Source: Siphonodentalium dalli (Eukaryota; Mollusca; Scaphopoda; Gadilida; Siphonodentaliidae). Taken from it: DNA of 64,000 bases. Location of the stretch: assembly GCA_032622095.1 (NCBI GenBank), contig CP136061.1:932001-996000 (forward strand). The letters run 5' to 3'. This document shows, in pieces, positions 58,101 to 64,000 of this stretch (position 1 is the stretch's first letter; each line of letters opens with the position of its first letter). Below the pieces are notes generated by a model. That model worked only from the letters and a program-made list of their open reading frames with translations. It was not told where the DNA came from and searched no databases. The position numbers and the translations under genes are program-made.

Positions 58101-59524
58101 TAAAGTGTTGGTTGCGTTGTCGCATTTTCTCTGTTAGAGTTATCCTACTTTCTTTAGTTTAATGTGTGTTCCGCTATGCCAATGAGTGTATTTGAGCAAC
58201 ACAGGCTACAGCCGTAGCCGGCTAGGCATGCGCAGTAGAAAGCTACAGAAAGCTACAGCCGGCCACAGCTGGTGGTCACTAACTATTGTACCGCTACTCC
58301 GAACTTGGAATGAGGTTGATGGATAATATTATACCGGCATAATGTTGGCATTATGTTGCTATATCAATTCACCAATGGTCTCCCTCGCTGCAGAAATCAC
58401 ATTTGAAGCAATTAACATTCGTACTAAGTCCATGCCTCCATAAATCTGATATTTAAAAGGTATGATATGTGATTATATCGCGTTCTCTAAATCGGCATAT
58501 GCAAACAAGATATAATTATATATATTTTTACGAAATAAGTTTAATTATTCACCAAACAATAAATATATCATAGATATAAAATATCTAGTTTGATGCCAAC
58601 ACAATGGGAATGACAATTATGTGTCCCCAGGGAGCAGTATTAAATAAATATCAGAGTCGGAGTACAATGTTTAGTGATAGACTGATAGTCGCCATTCATT
58701 TCACTGGACGCTGTAGCTTCCTACTGCGCATGTCTTATAAGTCACAGCCGGCTACAGCTTTTTTGCTCAAATACACTCCACGTTTCAATTTGGCAGTGTA
58801 GGGATATAACATCACCGCCGTGTGAACCTCCTGTTTTTCTTTTAGTTTGTATGTCCCTGTCCAGTAGAAGCTAGTCGTGTGACATAGTATGACAGCCCTA
58901 TCGTAGCCCAATGTGTATTCAAACTCTAAGATGCCCGTTACTTCGTTAAATGTCACTTTTACGATATATACTTGAAAGTTTTGGTGGGTTTGGGATTCAA
59001 TTTTACAAAGTCAGCCCAAAGTTTCACCTAAGGGGGCTTATCCCATACATCAATTTTTCAATTTATTGTTTAACTAATCGTCTTCTATTTACATACAGAG
59101 TAATATAATTAATAATTCAATTAATCTAAATTATTACATGGCATATATACGTGGTGTACATTTAGAGATATAGGTAGCCATTGGCCAAATATAAATACAT
59201 CTATGTGTATAATGTGTATATCATAATGATTTGAGTGCAACAAAGCTAGTCATTAAATTTGTTTGTTAGTTTGAAATTGAGGGGGGTTCAGATAAAAAAT
59301 ATGGCCGTCGATATATTCATATTTAAAGATACCCGTTCGATTGGGAATAATAAAGTATTGACAAAGTGATGTTTTGATTTGTTTGTGTCATGCTCACCAT
59401 GCGTTGTGGGTGTTTTCCTTGGGGTCTGGTGGTGACCCGGAAGTTCTCGGATACTTGACCTCCAGATGATAGTCGTTCATCTCTGCCACTCGCTGGTATT
59501 CTGTCATTGTGTGCTGGAAAATTC
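25009..59524 (-). CDS. Amidase-signature hydrolase gene (eight assembled exons, 5' end missing)
   Basis: This encodes a serine amidase of the amidase-signature family, cytosolic or at least lacking a visible targeting sequence, that hydrolyses a C-N amide bond. The substrate is unknown. Exons in order of reading: 59524-59398, 54331-54159, 52609-52470, 39127-38927, 37266-37192, 32986-32830, 30364-30077, 25199-25009 (1,352 nt, about 450 residues). A 37-nt candidate exon lies at 31066-31030. All junctions are GT-AG and the phases agree (2,1,0,0,0,1,1). The catalytic Lys (IIGKT), cis-Ser (GGSSGG) and nucleophile Ser (GDQGGS) are present. Family members have about 500 residues; about 35 N-terminal residues including the ATG, and about 20 residues before AGGFNW, are not found. 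Introns reach 13.3 kb and are packed with repeats. The best resemblance is to amidases of the yeast/bacterial acetamidase-like type present in several marine invertebrates. Confidence 0.85.
25466..25905. mobile_element. MITE family A copy in intron/3' flank
   Basis: Ends 'ttaaaggtgctcaatccgat' and 'attcggattatgcatctttaa'; the inside carries the family block in the opposite orientation ('tctgagcttcgatgggtggg'). It lies 5' of the amidase last exon, within the intron 25200-30076. Confidence 0.75.
26075..26206. repeat. Half copy of MITE family B
   Basis: Matches the right half of the element at 59826-60138 ('caaattcattcatttgttg', 'ggagatggtcccataagtgg', 'ttaagc'). Only one arm is present; the neighbouring minisatellite begins about 25 bp later. 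Confidence 0.65.
26232..27930. repeat. 54-bp minisatellite with higher-order organisation
   Basis: About 30 units built on 'gcgagaaacatatacgtcac', 'cattaaagtctctaaccc' and 'accgagcaaatacagg'. A variant junction ('cgaccccaac', 'tgttgcttcatccacagagc', 'aacctatagcaaatacaggg') recurs at 26501, 26979, 27404 and 27829. The last two intervals are both 425 bp, so blocks of about eight units were duplicated as higher-order repeats. Long frames on both strands are artefacts of the 54-bp period (divisible by 3). It lies in an amidase intron. Confidence 0.88.
28233..28335. repeat. Tandem duplication of about 50 bp
   Basis: 'ggagcgacggtttaggtatt' followed by 'acattagtgacgta' occurs twice with nearly identical flanks. 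The surrounding 27931-29023 holds no supported gene. Confidence 0.7.
29024..29273. mobile_element. MITE family C copy 1, with internal hairpin 29075-29143
   Basis: Ends TTAACCCTTTGAGTGCCAGG and its inverse CCTGGCACTCAAAGGGTTAA. Inside is a 69-nt hairpin: 'gccaatgcattctcttatat' and its complement, with an AT(A) loop and one T-C mismatch just below the loop stem. No coding capacity. It lies in the amidase intron 25200-30076. Confidence 0.85.
30077..30364 (-). CDS. Amidase exon (AGGFNW to GASVQ)
   Basis: Acceptor 'gtcatttcag' and donor 'g|gtaggaat'. Reads [59 protein letters not shown]. These are the family motifs GY.W.GYY, YM…YY.KA.N and QAYD..L..YD..VMPT. Enters at phase 1, leaves at phase 1. 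Confidence 0.9.
30390..30852. mobile_element. MITE family C copy 2, with hairpin 30733-30801
   Basis: Ends TTTAACCCTTTCAGTGCCAG and CTGGCACTGAAAGGGTTAAA. Longer than copy 1 because of an extra 200 bp that also occurs in copy 4 ('ttttaggtatacttaagcat'). The hairpin is in the opposite orientation to copy 1. It begins only 26 bp from the amidase exon acceptor. Confidence 0.85.
31030..31066 (-). CDS. Candidate 37-nt amidase microexon
   Basis: Acceptor 'gttttctcgtttggcag' and donor 'acg|gtatgtt' frame 37 nt which, joined to the preceding exon (…MHSDG), reads [12 protein letters not shown]. Family members have D-G-x-I-x-x-x-I-x-x-E-G-S here. However, it leaves at phase 2 while the next exon needs phase 1, so either another tiny exon is missing or this match is chance. 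Part of the neighbourhood is repeat-derived. Confidence 0.35.
31250..32055. repeat. 80-bp tandem array, about 10 copies
   Basis: The unit is built on 'ggcgttattgcttgatgtgt', 'gataagattagacataccg', 'tttccctttgtcatacac' and 'gtaaatcattgtactataa'. Copies differ by a few substitutions and 1-nt deletions. It lies in the amidase intron 30365-32829. Confidence 0.88.
32080..32215. repeat. 38-39-bp tandem repeat, three copies
   Basis: 'ctccatgcagagttcagtcc' followed by 'cctgctatgcatgactta' three times. An inverted relative ('aggggactgaactctgcag') is at about 32418-32440. Intronic. Confidence 0.75.
32830..32986 (-). CDS. Amidase exon (LDVDMKGKK to MHSDG)
   Basis: Acceptor 'attctgtttccacag', donor 'g|gtaataatt'. 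Reads [45 protein letters not shown]. This matches the family's LKGK.I.…EGF…V…V..A…L…GA.VE.VSIPMH segment. Enters at phase 0, leaves at phase 1. Confidence 0.9.
33640..34235. repeat. Diverged tandem duplication
   Basis: The block 'atcgctttgataacc…tttaggtcgtcttgaa…gcaggacatggtcaaaat…gcaatcgg' at about 33663-33830 recurs at about 34072-34225. Intronic; no coding signal. Confidence 0.55.
34205..34545. repeat. Inverted repeat, about 80-bp arms
   Basis: 'tctgcaaatggctgcca'-like and 'aataaaacatttttttt' blocks at 34212-34290 recur inverted at 34460-34545 ('atgaaaaatgttttattttctcgcag'). Possibly a small foldback element. Confidence 0.5.
34560..36050. other. Non-coding intron sequence, nothing recognised
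   Basis: AT-rich, with no open frame above the noise. Contains a G9 run (34772) and a C10 run (35018). It is within the amidase intron 32987-37191. Confidence 0.5.
36053..36722. repeat. Dispersed repeat ending in a GACGGACA microsatellite
   Basis: Related to 2785-3765 by 'ggatcaaacccaaatttgaac' and 'cataactctg'. Internal units of about 170 bp carry 'accaaaaactatacaggtga' and end at 36647-36712 in (GACG/GACA)n. The frames over it are not genes. Confidence 0.7.
37192..37266 (-). CDS. Amidase exon (TIAGYDGG to PEYTQL)
   Basis: 75 nt, phase 0 at both ends. Acceptor 'tttattcag', donor 'ttg|gtaagg'. Reads [20 protein letters not shown] then EYTQL. IAG.D.GLDPRQ is strongly conserved in this family. 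Confidence 0.9.
37383..37500 (+). repeat. Possible tRNA-derived SINE fragment
   Basis: 'tgtagccgaggtcgtggcc' resembles an RNA polymerase III A box and 'gtgggttctaatcctga' resembles a B box, about 75 bp apart. No tRNA fold was worked out. Weak call. Confidence 0.25.
38085..38168. repeat. MITE family C hairpin, truncated copy (38089-38157)
   Basis: Only the 69-nt hairpin and a few flanking bases ('ttaggcc' and 'ggcacagggtat') remain; the TTAACCC ends are missing. The hairpin itself is unblemished and identical in layout to copy 2. Confidence 0.8.
38441..38624. repeat. Foldback element family F, copy 1
   Basis: Arms 'ggccatattggatccatcca' and 'ggtggatccaatatggcc', with inner 'ggttttagtgctgtaggtca' matching inverted, around a centre 'ggagcttattaatattcatg'. 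Nearly the whole 184 bp pairs with itself. Confidence 0.8.
38686..38826. repeat. Foldback element family F, copy 2
   Basis: Starts 'atattggatccatccacccc' and ends 'gggtggatccaatact'; centre 'gaatattcgttaatatgata'. Shorter and more diverged than copy 1. Confidence 0.75.
38927..39127 (-). CDS. Amidase exon with nucleophile serine
   Basis: 201 nt, phase 0/0. Acceptor 'cctatgacag', donor 'gag|gtaata'. Reads [40 protein letters not shown] and [13 protein letters not shown]. The Ser of DQGGSIRIP is the nucleophile of the amidase signature; GLKPT.G.V is the usual strand after it. Confidence 0.93.
39627..41257. mobile_element. 1.6-kb TIR element with 7-bp target duplication
   Basis: Left end CAGGGGGGGGTCTG and right end CAGACCCCCCCCTG are exact inverted copies; similarity extends about 40 bp ('tatagggcc' on both sides). 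TATCAGG flanks both sides (39620-39626 and 41258-41264). CAGGG-type ends and a 7-8-bp duplication suggest a non-autonomous hAT element. No transposase is seen inside; short frames only. It sits in the 13.3-kb amidase intron. Confidence 0.8.
41560..43245. repeat. Left arm of large inverted repeat, 185-bp satellite units
   Basis: About nine head-to-tail units containing 'caaaatggccgccaaaatcc', 'ggccaattttcctatcatg', 'gctgggactgaaagttagtc' and 'gatgatgaattaataaaa'. The outermost 130 bp ('ttcagaatgtttttggatag', 'ccttgaaaatgtccttgaat') match 47800-47935 inverted. Confidence 0.85.
43245..43743. mobile_element. MITE family D
   Basis: About 500 bp with inverted ends 'aagatggtctatctctt' and 'aagagatagaccatcttt'. 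It interrupts the edge of the satellite arm. An inverted relative lies at 61795-62175, and end fragments at about 52665-52790 and 53700-53775. Confidence 0.7.
43767..44115. repeat. Partial copy of the 16762-17908 element
   Basis: 'gaaagtgtcaatgacactgt', 'gtcaatggagcaataaggaa' and 'gatttagtcatgcaaaaag' match the left part and one satellite unit of the insertion in the Gypsy element. Confidence 0.7.
44256..44372. repeat. GAT/GAC-rich microsatellite
   Basis: Imperfect trinucleotide runs ('gacgacgacgatatgatt', 'gatgataatgatgattatta'). Frames over it encode Asp/Ile runs and are artefacts. Confidence 0.65.
44744..44921. repeat. Foldback element family F, copy 3
   Basis: Same ends as 38441-38624 ('ggccatattggatccatcc' and 'ggatccaatatggcc') and a similar centre with 'tccatatatgg' and 'gaatattc'. 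Confidence 0.78.
45274..45752. mobile_element. MITE family A copy
   Basis: Starts 'aaaggtactcaacccgtaaa' and ends 'tcgggttgagtacctttaaa', so the ends are inverted copies in which the same substitution (ACCCG) appears on both sides. Interior family blocks present. The following stretch 45753-46370 shows only a weak Asp/Ser-rich frame (45809-46000), which I do not call. Confidence 0.75.
46370..47937. repeat. Right arm of large inverted repeat
   Basis: About eight units of the same 185-bp satellite in reverse orientation ('ggcggccattttgaaataac', 'taagactaactttcagtccc'). It ends at 'gacactaaatttttttagat', which mirrors 41560-41585. The spacer between arms is about 3.1 kb and holds three other repeats. 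Confidence 0.85.
48480..48924 (+). other. Intron in the hAT transposase gene
   Basis: Donor 'aaag|gtatgcatattt' and acceptor 'ttaatttatttcag|gaaat'. Joining them restores the HENSK…NSHSAAM reading expected in ZNF862-like hAT proteins. Confidence 0.75.
49436..50094. mobile_element. MITE with CGCCCCTGAGAC termini, inside the hAT gene
   Basis: Left 'cgcccctgagacgacccgcc' and right 'gggcgggttgtctcaggggcg' are inverted copies with one change. The interior is AT-rich and non-coding; extra 'gacccgccc' motifs lie near the right end. It falls between LDRG and [10 protein letters not shown] of the transposase reading. Confidence 0.78.
50380..51220 (+). mobile_element. 5'-truncated LINE 3' end inside the hAT gene
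   Basis: The frame 50386-50880 carries the C-terminal zinc-binding end of a non-LTR ORF2: [62 protein letters not shown] 3' UTR with AT repeats follows, ending in 'aataaactgattgattga', a short-repeat tail typical of CR1-like elements. The hAT reading resumes right after it at GSVHSIVDN. Confidence 0.8.
51843..51930. repeat. 17-bp tandem repeat, five copies
   Basis: 'taagggttaagtgtgtg' repeated five times between two conserved parts of the hAT reading; it interrupts the frame after LTSSIETF. Confidence 0.85.
52470..52609 (-). CDS. Amidase exon with catalytic Lys and cis-Ser
   Basis: 140 nt. Acceptor 'cattttactgactgcag', donor 'gcg|gtatgtc'. Completes a Gly codon and reads [27 protein letters not shown] and [14 protein letters not shown] is the catalytic lysine position and GGSSGG the cis-serine position. 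Joins in frame to [12 protein letters not shown]. Found by hand; too short to stand out as an ORF. Confidence 0.92.
53177..53654. mobile_element. MITE family C copy 4, with hairpin 53535-53603
   Basis: Ends TTAACCCTTTCAGTGCCAGG and CCTGGCACTCAAAGGGTTAA. Same 463-480-bp form as copy 2. The hairpin has two changes near the loop ('gcgatctgtggtcg'). It lies in the amidase intron 52610-54158. Confidence 0.85.
54159..54331 (-). CDS. Amidase exon (WYWRCDVKG to LDAG)
   Basis: 173 nt. Acceptor 'gaatacaacag', donor 'gcag|gtgaga'. Completes the Trp codon and reads [68 protein letters not shown]…DATVV.R.LDAG is the family's N-terminal core. Confidence 0.93.
54459..54570. repeat. CT-rich microsatellite
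   Basis: 'tctctctctcgcgctctctc' runs followed by (ctat)n and (ct)n tracts. Intronic. Confidence 0.85.
54768..54872. repeat. 26-bp minisatellite, short left part (about 4 copies)
   Basis: Same unit as 56925-58105 ('gtggccatcacatgtgtttt'). It is separated from that array by a LINE, which suggests one array split by insertion. Confidence 0.8.
54875..56924 (-). mobile_element. 5'-truncated LINE with RT, inserted in the minisatellite
   Basis: Read on the minus strand: RT fingers [35 protein letters not shown], then (after a shift) [20 protein letters not shown], the catalytic [27 protein letters not shown], and a [12 protein letters not shown] thumb region, with a shift into [13 protein letters not shown]-like text near 56030. 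The 3' end at about 54875 has an ATTCATTCATTC tail. It lacks the endonuclease and is frameshifted, so it is inactive. Confidence 0.8.
56103..56552 (-). pseudogene. LINE reverse transcriptase core
   Basis: The longest open piece of the LINE above. It has the [17 protein letters not shown] and FADDTT motifs with both catalytic aspartates, but is cut off from the fingers domain by stops at about 56575-56640. Confidence 0.82.
56925..58105. repeat. 26-bp minisatellite, about 45 copies
   Basis: The unit is 'tggagtggccatcacatgtg' plus 'ttttaa'. Variants (ggccat/gggcat, ttttaa/tttaa) are interspersed. Frames across it are artefacts. It lies in the first found amidase intron. Confidence 0.92.
58184..58778. 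mobile_element. MITE family E
   Basis: Ends GAGTGTATTTGAGCAA and its inverse, with subterminal 'ctacagccg…gccggct' and 'catgcgcagtag' blocks also mirrored. About 595 bp, non-coding. Confidence 0.7.
58779..59397. other. Non-coding intron stretch
   Basis: A 73-codon frame (58735-58956, minus) partly overlaps MITE E and shows no motif. The rest is AT-rich. Nothing else seen. Confidence 0.45.
59398..59524 (-). CDS. Amidase N-terminal exon (first one found)
   Basis: 127 nt. Acceptor 'catttaattgcag', donor 'gcatg|gtgagc'. Reads [40 protein letters not shown], ending in a split Trp codon completed by the next exon. VKYPRT.G..P….N..NAW is the family signature before the core. It starts mid-codon (phase 1), so at least one upstream exon with the ATG exists beyond 59524; I did not find it. 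Confidence 0.85.
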
Positions 59525-59825
59525 CTGCAATTAAATGGATGGACATGTATATTAGGACGACGCGAAGCTTCGGTTCGATCATAGGATTTGAATATTTTTC
59601 CCTTCTTGGCGTTCTTGTGGCAATCAGCAAACCTCGTCAGATCCCGTACCCATTCGGCAAACCTCGTCAGATTCCGTACCGTTTCCGATTCGGTTTTAGT
59701 ACAACGCCATGATTGATTCGAACTATACATCGTTATATTAGAAGGGTCAAGGACAGGTGCGTCGTTTGTATTTAGTTGTATTCCGACAATTCGTGGGTAG
59801 GAAAACATGTAGAATTAAAGTCGAA

Positions 59826-60138
59826 TTAAAGGGGTATTGTACACTATATCTGGCCAATTTTGGGACCATCTCCTTTTATACTCAACAGAATATATGCACC
59901 AAATGAATGAATTTGAGCCATGGATGAGTGCAAAATACACTCATTTACCGTATGAACGACACAAACAACATGATAATTATAACAAAAATGAATTTATGAC
60001 TCCAGCCATAAATTTATTTAAATTGTATTTTGCATTCATCCATGGGTCAAATTCATTGATTTGTTGCATATTTTCTGTTGAGTATAAATGGAGATGGTCC
60101 CATAAATGGCCGGATTTAGTGTACAGTACCCCTTTAAG
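59826..60138. mobile_element. MITE family B, full copy
   Basis: 313 bp with arms of about 115 bp: 'ttaaaggggtattgtacac' on the left and its inverse on the right, both containing 'gggaccatctcc' and a mirrored 'caaattcatt' block. A half copy is at 26075-26206. Confidence 0.8.
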
Positions 60139-60359
60139 CATTATATAATATATAAAATATCTATATGAAATTACCGCAATTTAATTTTGTAGGCACTACA
60201 AATTGCACAATTGTTGCGAGGTGACACCAATTGCACGTCGTTATGCCGTGTCAGACCATAATAACAGACACCGTGAATCGGTGCTATCAATGGCATTCGA
60301 TTCGGATGCTTGGTCCATGTATGCTTCCGGATATTTTCAGACTATAGATACTTCCCAGA

Positions 60360-60476
60360 AGATGGTGCCTACGCAGAATGAGGTTCCCAGATGGCGAATA
60401 TGGTGAAGCTAGCCTGCTGTGTGGAATAGCATCACTAAATTCACCATCTGGGGACCTCATTCTGCGAACCACAGAC
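60360..60476. repeat. Short inverted repeat
   Basis: 'gcagaatgaggttcccagat' pairs with 'atctggggacctcattctgc' across about 55 bp, with further pairing inside. Possibly a small foldback element. Confidence 0.6.
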
Positions 60477-61794
60477 ACACTATTTCAAGGCTTGCAATTG
60501 TGACCAAACTAGGGGCGGGACACCCTTCAATCACCCCCTGTTGCCACGTTATAGCTGTCTCGAAGTATCTCATTTACCCTTGCTCAACATCACACCGTCA
60601 CCACAAACACAAAAGATGAAGTGATGTCTTAAACGGACATGGCTAATTCGAACCTCCAAAGTTTGTCTACTTAATTCGGAGGGACTGATACGATATGTCG
60701 ATAACTACGCAAAATGTTGATATACCGGCCGCATATGCTCTGCAAATCACTTGCCAAAGTCACAGCAGCCATTTTCCAGTCCTTTTCAATTTTTCGCCAT
60801 GCAGAAGTCAGACAAACGCTCTTTATTTCTACCATATCAGGAACAGACTAATACGGAACGTTCTTTTCTGCCCCATGCATGTCGTGCGAATGGCTGTCTT
60901 TGTTGGGGGACCAAACACCGTGTTCATTACTTCAATGCATCTTTGTGGGGGGTTGCAGAATGTTGGTAGAAAGGTAGTTCAGATATTTATCGATTTATTT
61001 CGATACCGGGACAAATTCTAAAGCGAATAATATTATGTGTATTTTGGAGCGCAACCCGCCATGTGGCTTTAAAGGCACGGGCGGCGCTCATTGCAGAAAT
61101 ATTCATATTTGTTCAAATCGCCATCAACAGAAGGAATATTAAAATATATATAGTTTTGTTCATATTCCAAACATAATCAGCGCGTAAATAGTATATTGTC
61201 GTTAAGACATACGATAGAATACGTGAACAAAGAACATGCTCGTGTTACAGAAGTTTTGCTTCACTTTACATAAAACAGCGCAATTCTATTGGTTAATCAC
61301 ACACAAATGATATAAACGCTCTTTATTATTTCCATATCAGGAAAACAGTAACAAACAACGCTCTTTATGTTTACCATATACGGATCTAAACAAAAGCCAG
61401 ATTCTTTAACGTTTTCTGCTTTTGTTTACATAATATAGGAAAACCATTTGACAATAACATACTGTTTATGCCATATTTCTGATTGGTATAAGAACAAAGT
61501 CTGTCTATGTTTTACTATTATTTCTGTTTATGGCGGTTTTTGACGGAGATGAATATTTTAACAGCATACCCACCACCAACGTCGCCAGTATACCTTTAAA
61601 TTGCACAAATCAACATAACCAGCCTCCATCGTGGACATACAAGTTTGAAAAGCAAAGTAGCGTTCAGACCAATTACTCAATTACTTAACGCTCTTTGTCG
61701 TGGATATTCTAAATACATGTCGATCACATATATGCTCCCAAAAGAATAATATTGATTATATTTGGAATAACGTGTGGTTGTTTAGCTGACGCAC
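60477..61794. other. Non-coding stretch with one dispersed repeat
   Basis: 60955-61075 repeats 40-165. 'aacgctctttat' recurs at 60817, 61315 and 61358, suggesting diverged internal duplications. No supported gene. Confidence 0.45.
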
Positions 61795-62178
61795 AATAGT
61801 GGTTACTGTTAACAGAGACCAGAAATTTTATTTAAATTTCGTCACAAATAAACGTTAATTATAGACTCATTATCGCTTATAATTATGTAATAAAACAATA
61901 AAAACAAATTAATCTGGGACATTTGACGTTCAGAGCATAGCTATGGGAACACCCTAATGATCTCTATCGCTATATGGTATCGCCCGAATGGACTGTTCTA
62001 AAAATAGAACAAATAAGTGTTTAATTTAATCATATCAGTTTATAAGAAAATATTCGAAATAAAATCCACATTAATTGATAGAAGCGTTTCTGGACATGGG
62101 TGTTCAATTCATATTTATTATTTTATACCCAAGAAACTGTTTCAGAATTGTTATATGAAGAGATAATCCATCTTTAAA
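61795..62178. repeat. MITE family D relative, inverted
   Basis: 'agtggttactgttaacag', 'cagaaattttatt' and 'attatcgcttataa' mirror 43540-43620; 'gataatccatcttta' at the end mirrors the family D terminus. Confidence 0.6.
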
Positions 62179-62261
62179 ATATTATCATGATTTTATTGTC
62201 CAAATGGATTTGATCTCATATTTAGTGCGACTATGTCACTTTAATCAATTTCTACACTTAA

Positions 62262-62992
62262 CCATCATTGATGAATAGTTATCCCATAAGCAATGTTCAG
62301 ATAATAAGTTTAACCCTTTTCTATACTAAAGCAACATTGATGAGTAGTTATCCCATAGGAAATGTTCAGATAATAAGTTTAACCCTTTCTATACTAAAGC
62401 ATCATGATGAGTAGTTATCCCATAGGAAATGTTCAGATAATAAGTTTAACCCGTTCTATACTAAAGCATCATTGATGAGTAGTTATCCCATAGGAAATGT
62501 TCAGATAATAAGTTTAACCCTTTCTATACTAAAGCATCATTGAAGAGTAGTTATCCCACAGGAAATGTTCAGATAATAAGTTTAACCCGTTCTATACTAA
62601 AGCATGATGAGTAGTTATCCCATAGGAAATGTTCAGATAATAAGTTTAACCCGTTCTATACTAAAGCATCATTGAAGAGTAGTTATCCCATAGTAAATGT
62701 TCACATAATAAGTTTAACCCTTCCTATACTAAAGCATCATTGATGAGTAGGTATCCCATAGGAAATGTTCAGATAATAAGTTTAACCCTTTCTATACTAA
62801 AGCATCATTGATGAGTAGTTATCTCATAGGAAATGTTCAGATAATAAGTTTAACCCCTTCTATACTAAAGCATCATTGATGAGTAGTTATCCCATAGGGA
62901 CTGTTCAGATAATAAGTTTAACCCCTTCTATACTAAAGCATCATTGATGAGTAGTTATCCCATAGGAAATGTTCAGATAATCAGTTAAACAA
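62262..62992. repeat. 68-bp tandem array, about 11 copies
   Basis: The unit is built on 'atcattgatgagtagttatc', 'ccataggaaatgttcagata', 'ataagtttaaccctttctat' and 'actaaagc'. Some units lack a few bases after 'gcatcat'. Confidence 0.9.
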
Positions 62993-63011
62993 GACCATGT
63001 TTGCTGAACAG

Positions 63012-63072
63012 TATATAAAAGGTTAAAGGTGGATATCTCAAATTGCTCAGTGCTGCCAGTCATCCAGTAAGT
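63012..63072 (+). promoter_or_regulatory. Candidate TATA promoter
   Basis: TATATAAAAG at 63012-63021 is followed by an initiator-like TCAGT at 63047-63051, a spacing of about 30 bp. GTAAGT at 63067 could be a donor, which would make a very short first exon. No downstream coding exon was recognised, so this is tentative. Confidence 0.3.
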
Positions 63073-64000
63073 TGATTGTTTTTTTACAAGGGGTGTTTGA
63101 TGCTGTCATTCGTTTGGTACGTTGTTTTCTTTACAATTGATCTTTGAGCTGACACAAATCGTCCAAAAAAAAACAAATTATACGCCAAAACCAAGTTCAG
63201 TGAAATTTGGTGATCAAATTAATCGGTGGTTTACCAACAGCTAGCAACACCACACAAGCTGGTTTACGTCAGGGGAAACTTGGACTAACTCATCTGCCAT
63301 ATGTATAATAAGTGGAAGAGATGTGGGTTAATAATTTGCAACAACTTCGTTGTAGCATATATATGACTTTATTGCTATAAATTTTGCATTTTCTAAACAC
63401 ACACAGTCGCCGTTCATGCACCGATAATTCAGAATGCATAATGCCGCGAGTTAATTTAAGTATGTAATGATTGTAATTATATTACATGTCTTGCACCTGT
63501 CAAAAGTTGTATCGAAAAGTGAATGGAGAAATAATTTAATTCATGAATTTTATATACGTCCGCATTGCAGAGGGCTGCAAACCAAGGGTCCTGACTATTT
63601 ACGACATCCGCGACATGTCTGTGGGTTGAATGGACATATTAAAATGACATGATATATACGCTAAAATGACATTGTTTGGTGTTTATAAGCATATACATGT
63701 ACTGTATATGGTTTCTGACCGTTTCAAATTGGACAGCGGTTCACAAAGCTAACAATGACGTAAATTATATTCCGTAGCTGTAGTGGTATGGAACGTTATT
63801 TAGTTTGTCCTTTCTAAGTTGATAAACAAACCAACCATATCCGATATCCCATGGAGTTCCCTTATTTCGTTTCAAAACTACTCATTTAAAAAGAGTTCGT
63901 TTCATAAGTTAGTTTCAAAATGTTCACAACAGTGGTATACCGACTTTTCTTTCACATACACACTCTTTCTCGCTATCCCTCTACCTTTCTTTGTCTCGTA
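63073..64000. other. Non-coding, nothing recognised
   Basis: AT-rich. The only frame above 60 codons (63467-63652, plus) has no motif. Confidence 0.4.

Noticed and set aside
59323-59808. 161-codon minus-strand frame
   Set aside because: It overlaps the amidase N-terminal exon in another frame. The amidase reading has splice sites, correct phase and family motifs, while this frame has none.

Overview
The window is eukaryotic nuclear DNA. It is AT-rich and full of mobile elements, with spliced genes that have large introns, canonical GT-AG junctions, satellites and MITEs. An invertebrate-type IL-17-like cytokine gene, Ngaro and Gypsy elements carrying SGNH-hydrolase ORFs, and repeats containing 'AAAATGGCCGCC' all suggest a lophotrochozoan, most likely a mollusc. 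That placement is inference; no marker fixes the species.

Host genes. (1) An IL-17-like secreted protein lies at 1564-2166 on the minus strand. Its coding region is one exon, preceded by a good splice acceptor. (2) An amidase-signature hydrolase lies on the minus strand and spans about 34.5 kb (25009-59524). I assembled it from eight exons whose splice sites and phases agree, apart from one short internal gap; a 37-nt candidate exon in that gap has a phase problem. The Lys, cis-Ser and nucleophile-Ser motifs are all present. The first coding exon was not found. Almost everything from 25 kb to 59.5 kb lies in introns of this gene. (3) A TATA-type promoter candidate at about 63.01 kb on the plus strand is weak.

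Mobile elements, left to right. MITE family A flanks IL-17. A nearly complete Ngaro/DIRS-order tyrosine-recombinase retrotransposon occupies 7028-13389 on the minus strand, with split direct repeats in the order A1-ORFs-B1-A2-B2. Its gag and RT-RNase H frames are the same frame separated by one UGA, followed by a tyrosine recombinase and a frameshifted SGNH ORF. Next come decayed LINE fragments (13395-14514) and two long hairpins (14658-14822, 15102-15265). A degenerate Gypsy element (about 16462-22189, minus) has a tRNA-Pro-type primer binding site, an SGNH-like ORF upstream of gag, and a satellite-containing insertion splitting pol. Inside the amidase introns are a higher-order minisatellite (26.2-27.9 kb), an 80-bp tandem array (31.3-32.05 kb), hairpin MITE family C (four hairpin copies), a 1.6-kb TIR element with a 7-bp target duplication (39627-41257), and a large inverted repeat of 'AAAATGGCCGCC' arrays (41.56-43.25 and 46.37-47.94 kb). 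Also there are a spliced hAT transposase pseudogene (48077-52225) interrupted by a MITE and a LINE tail, and a LINE (about 54875-56924) inserted into a 26-bp minisatellite.

Most remaining sequence is AT-rich intergenic or intronic DNA with no gene I can support. Coordinates of repeat edges are approximate, usually to within 5-20 bp. No similarity searches were possible; family assignments rest on recognised motifs.
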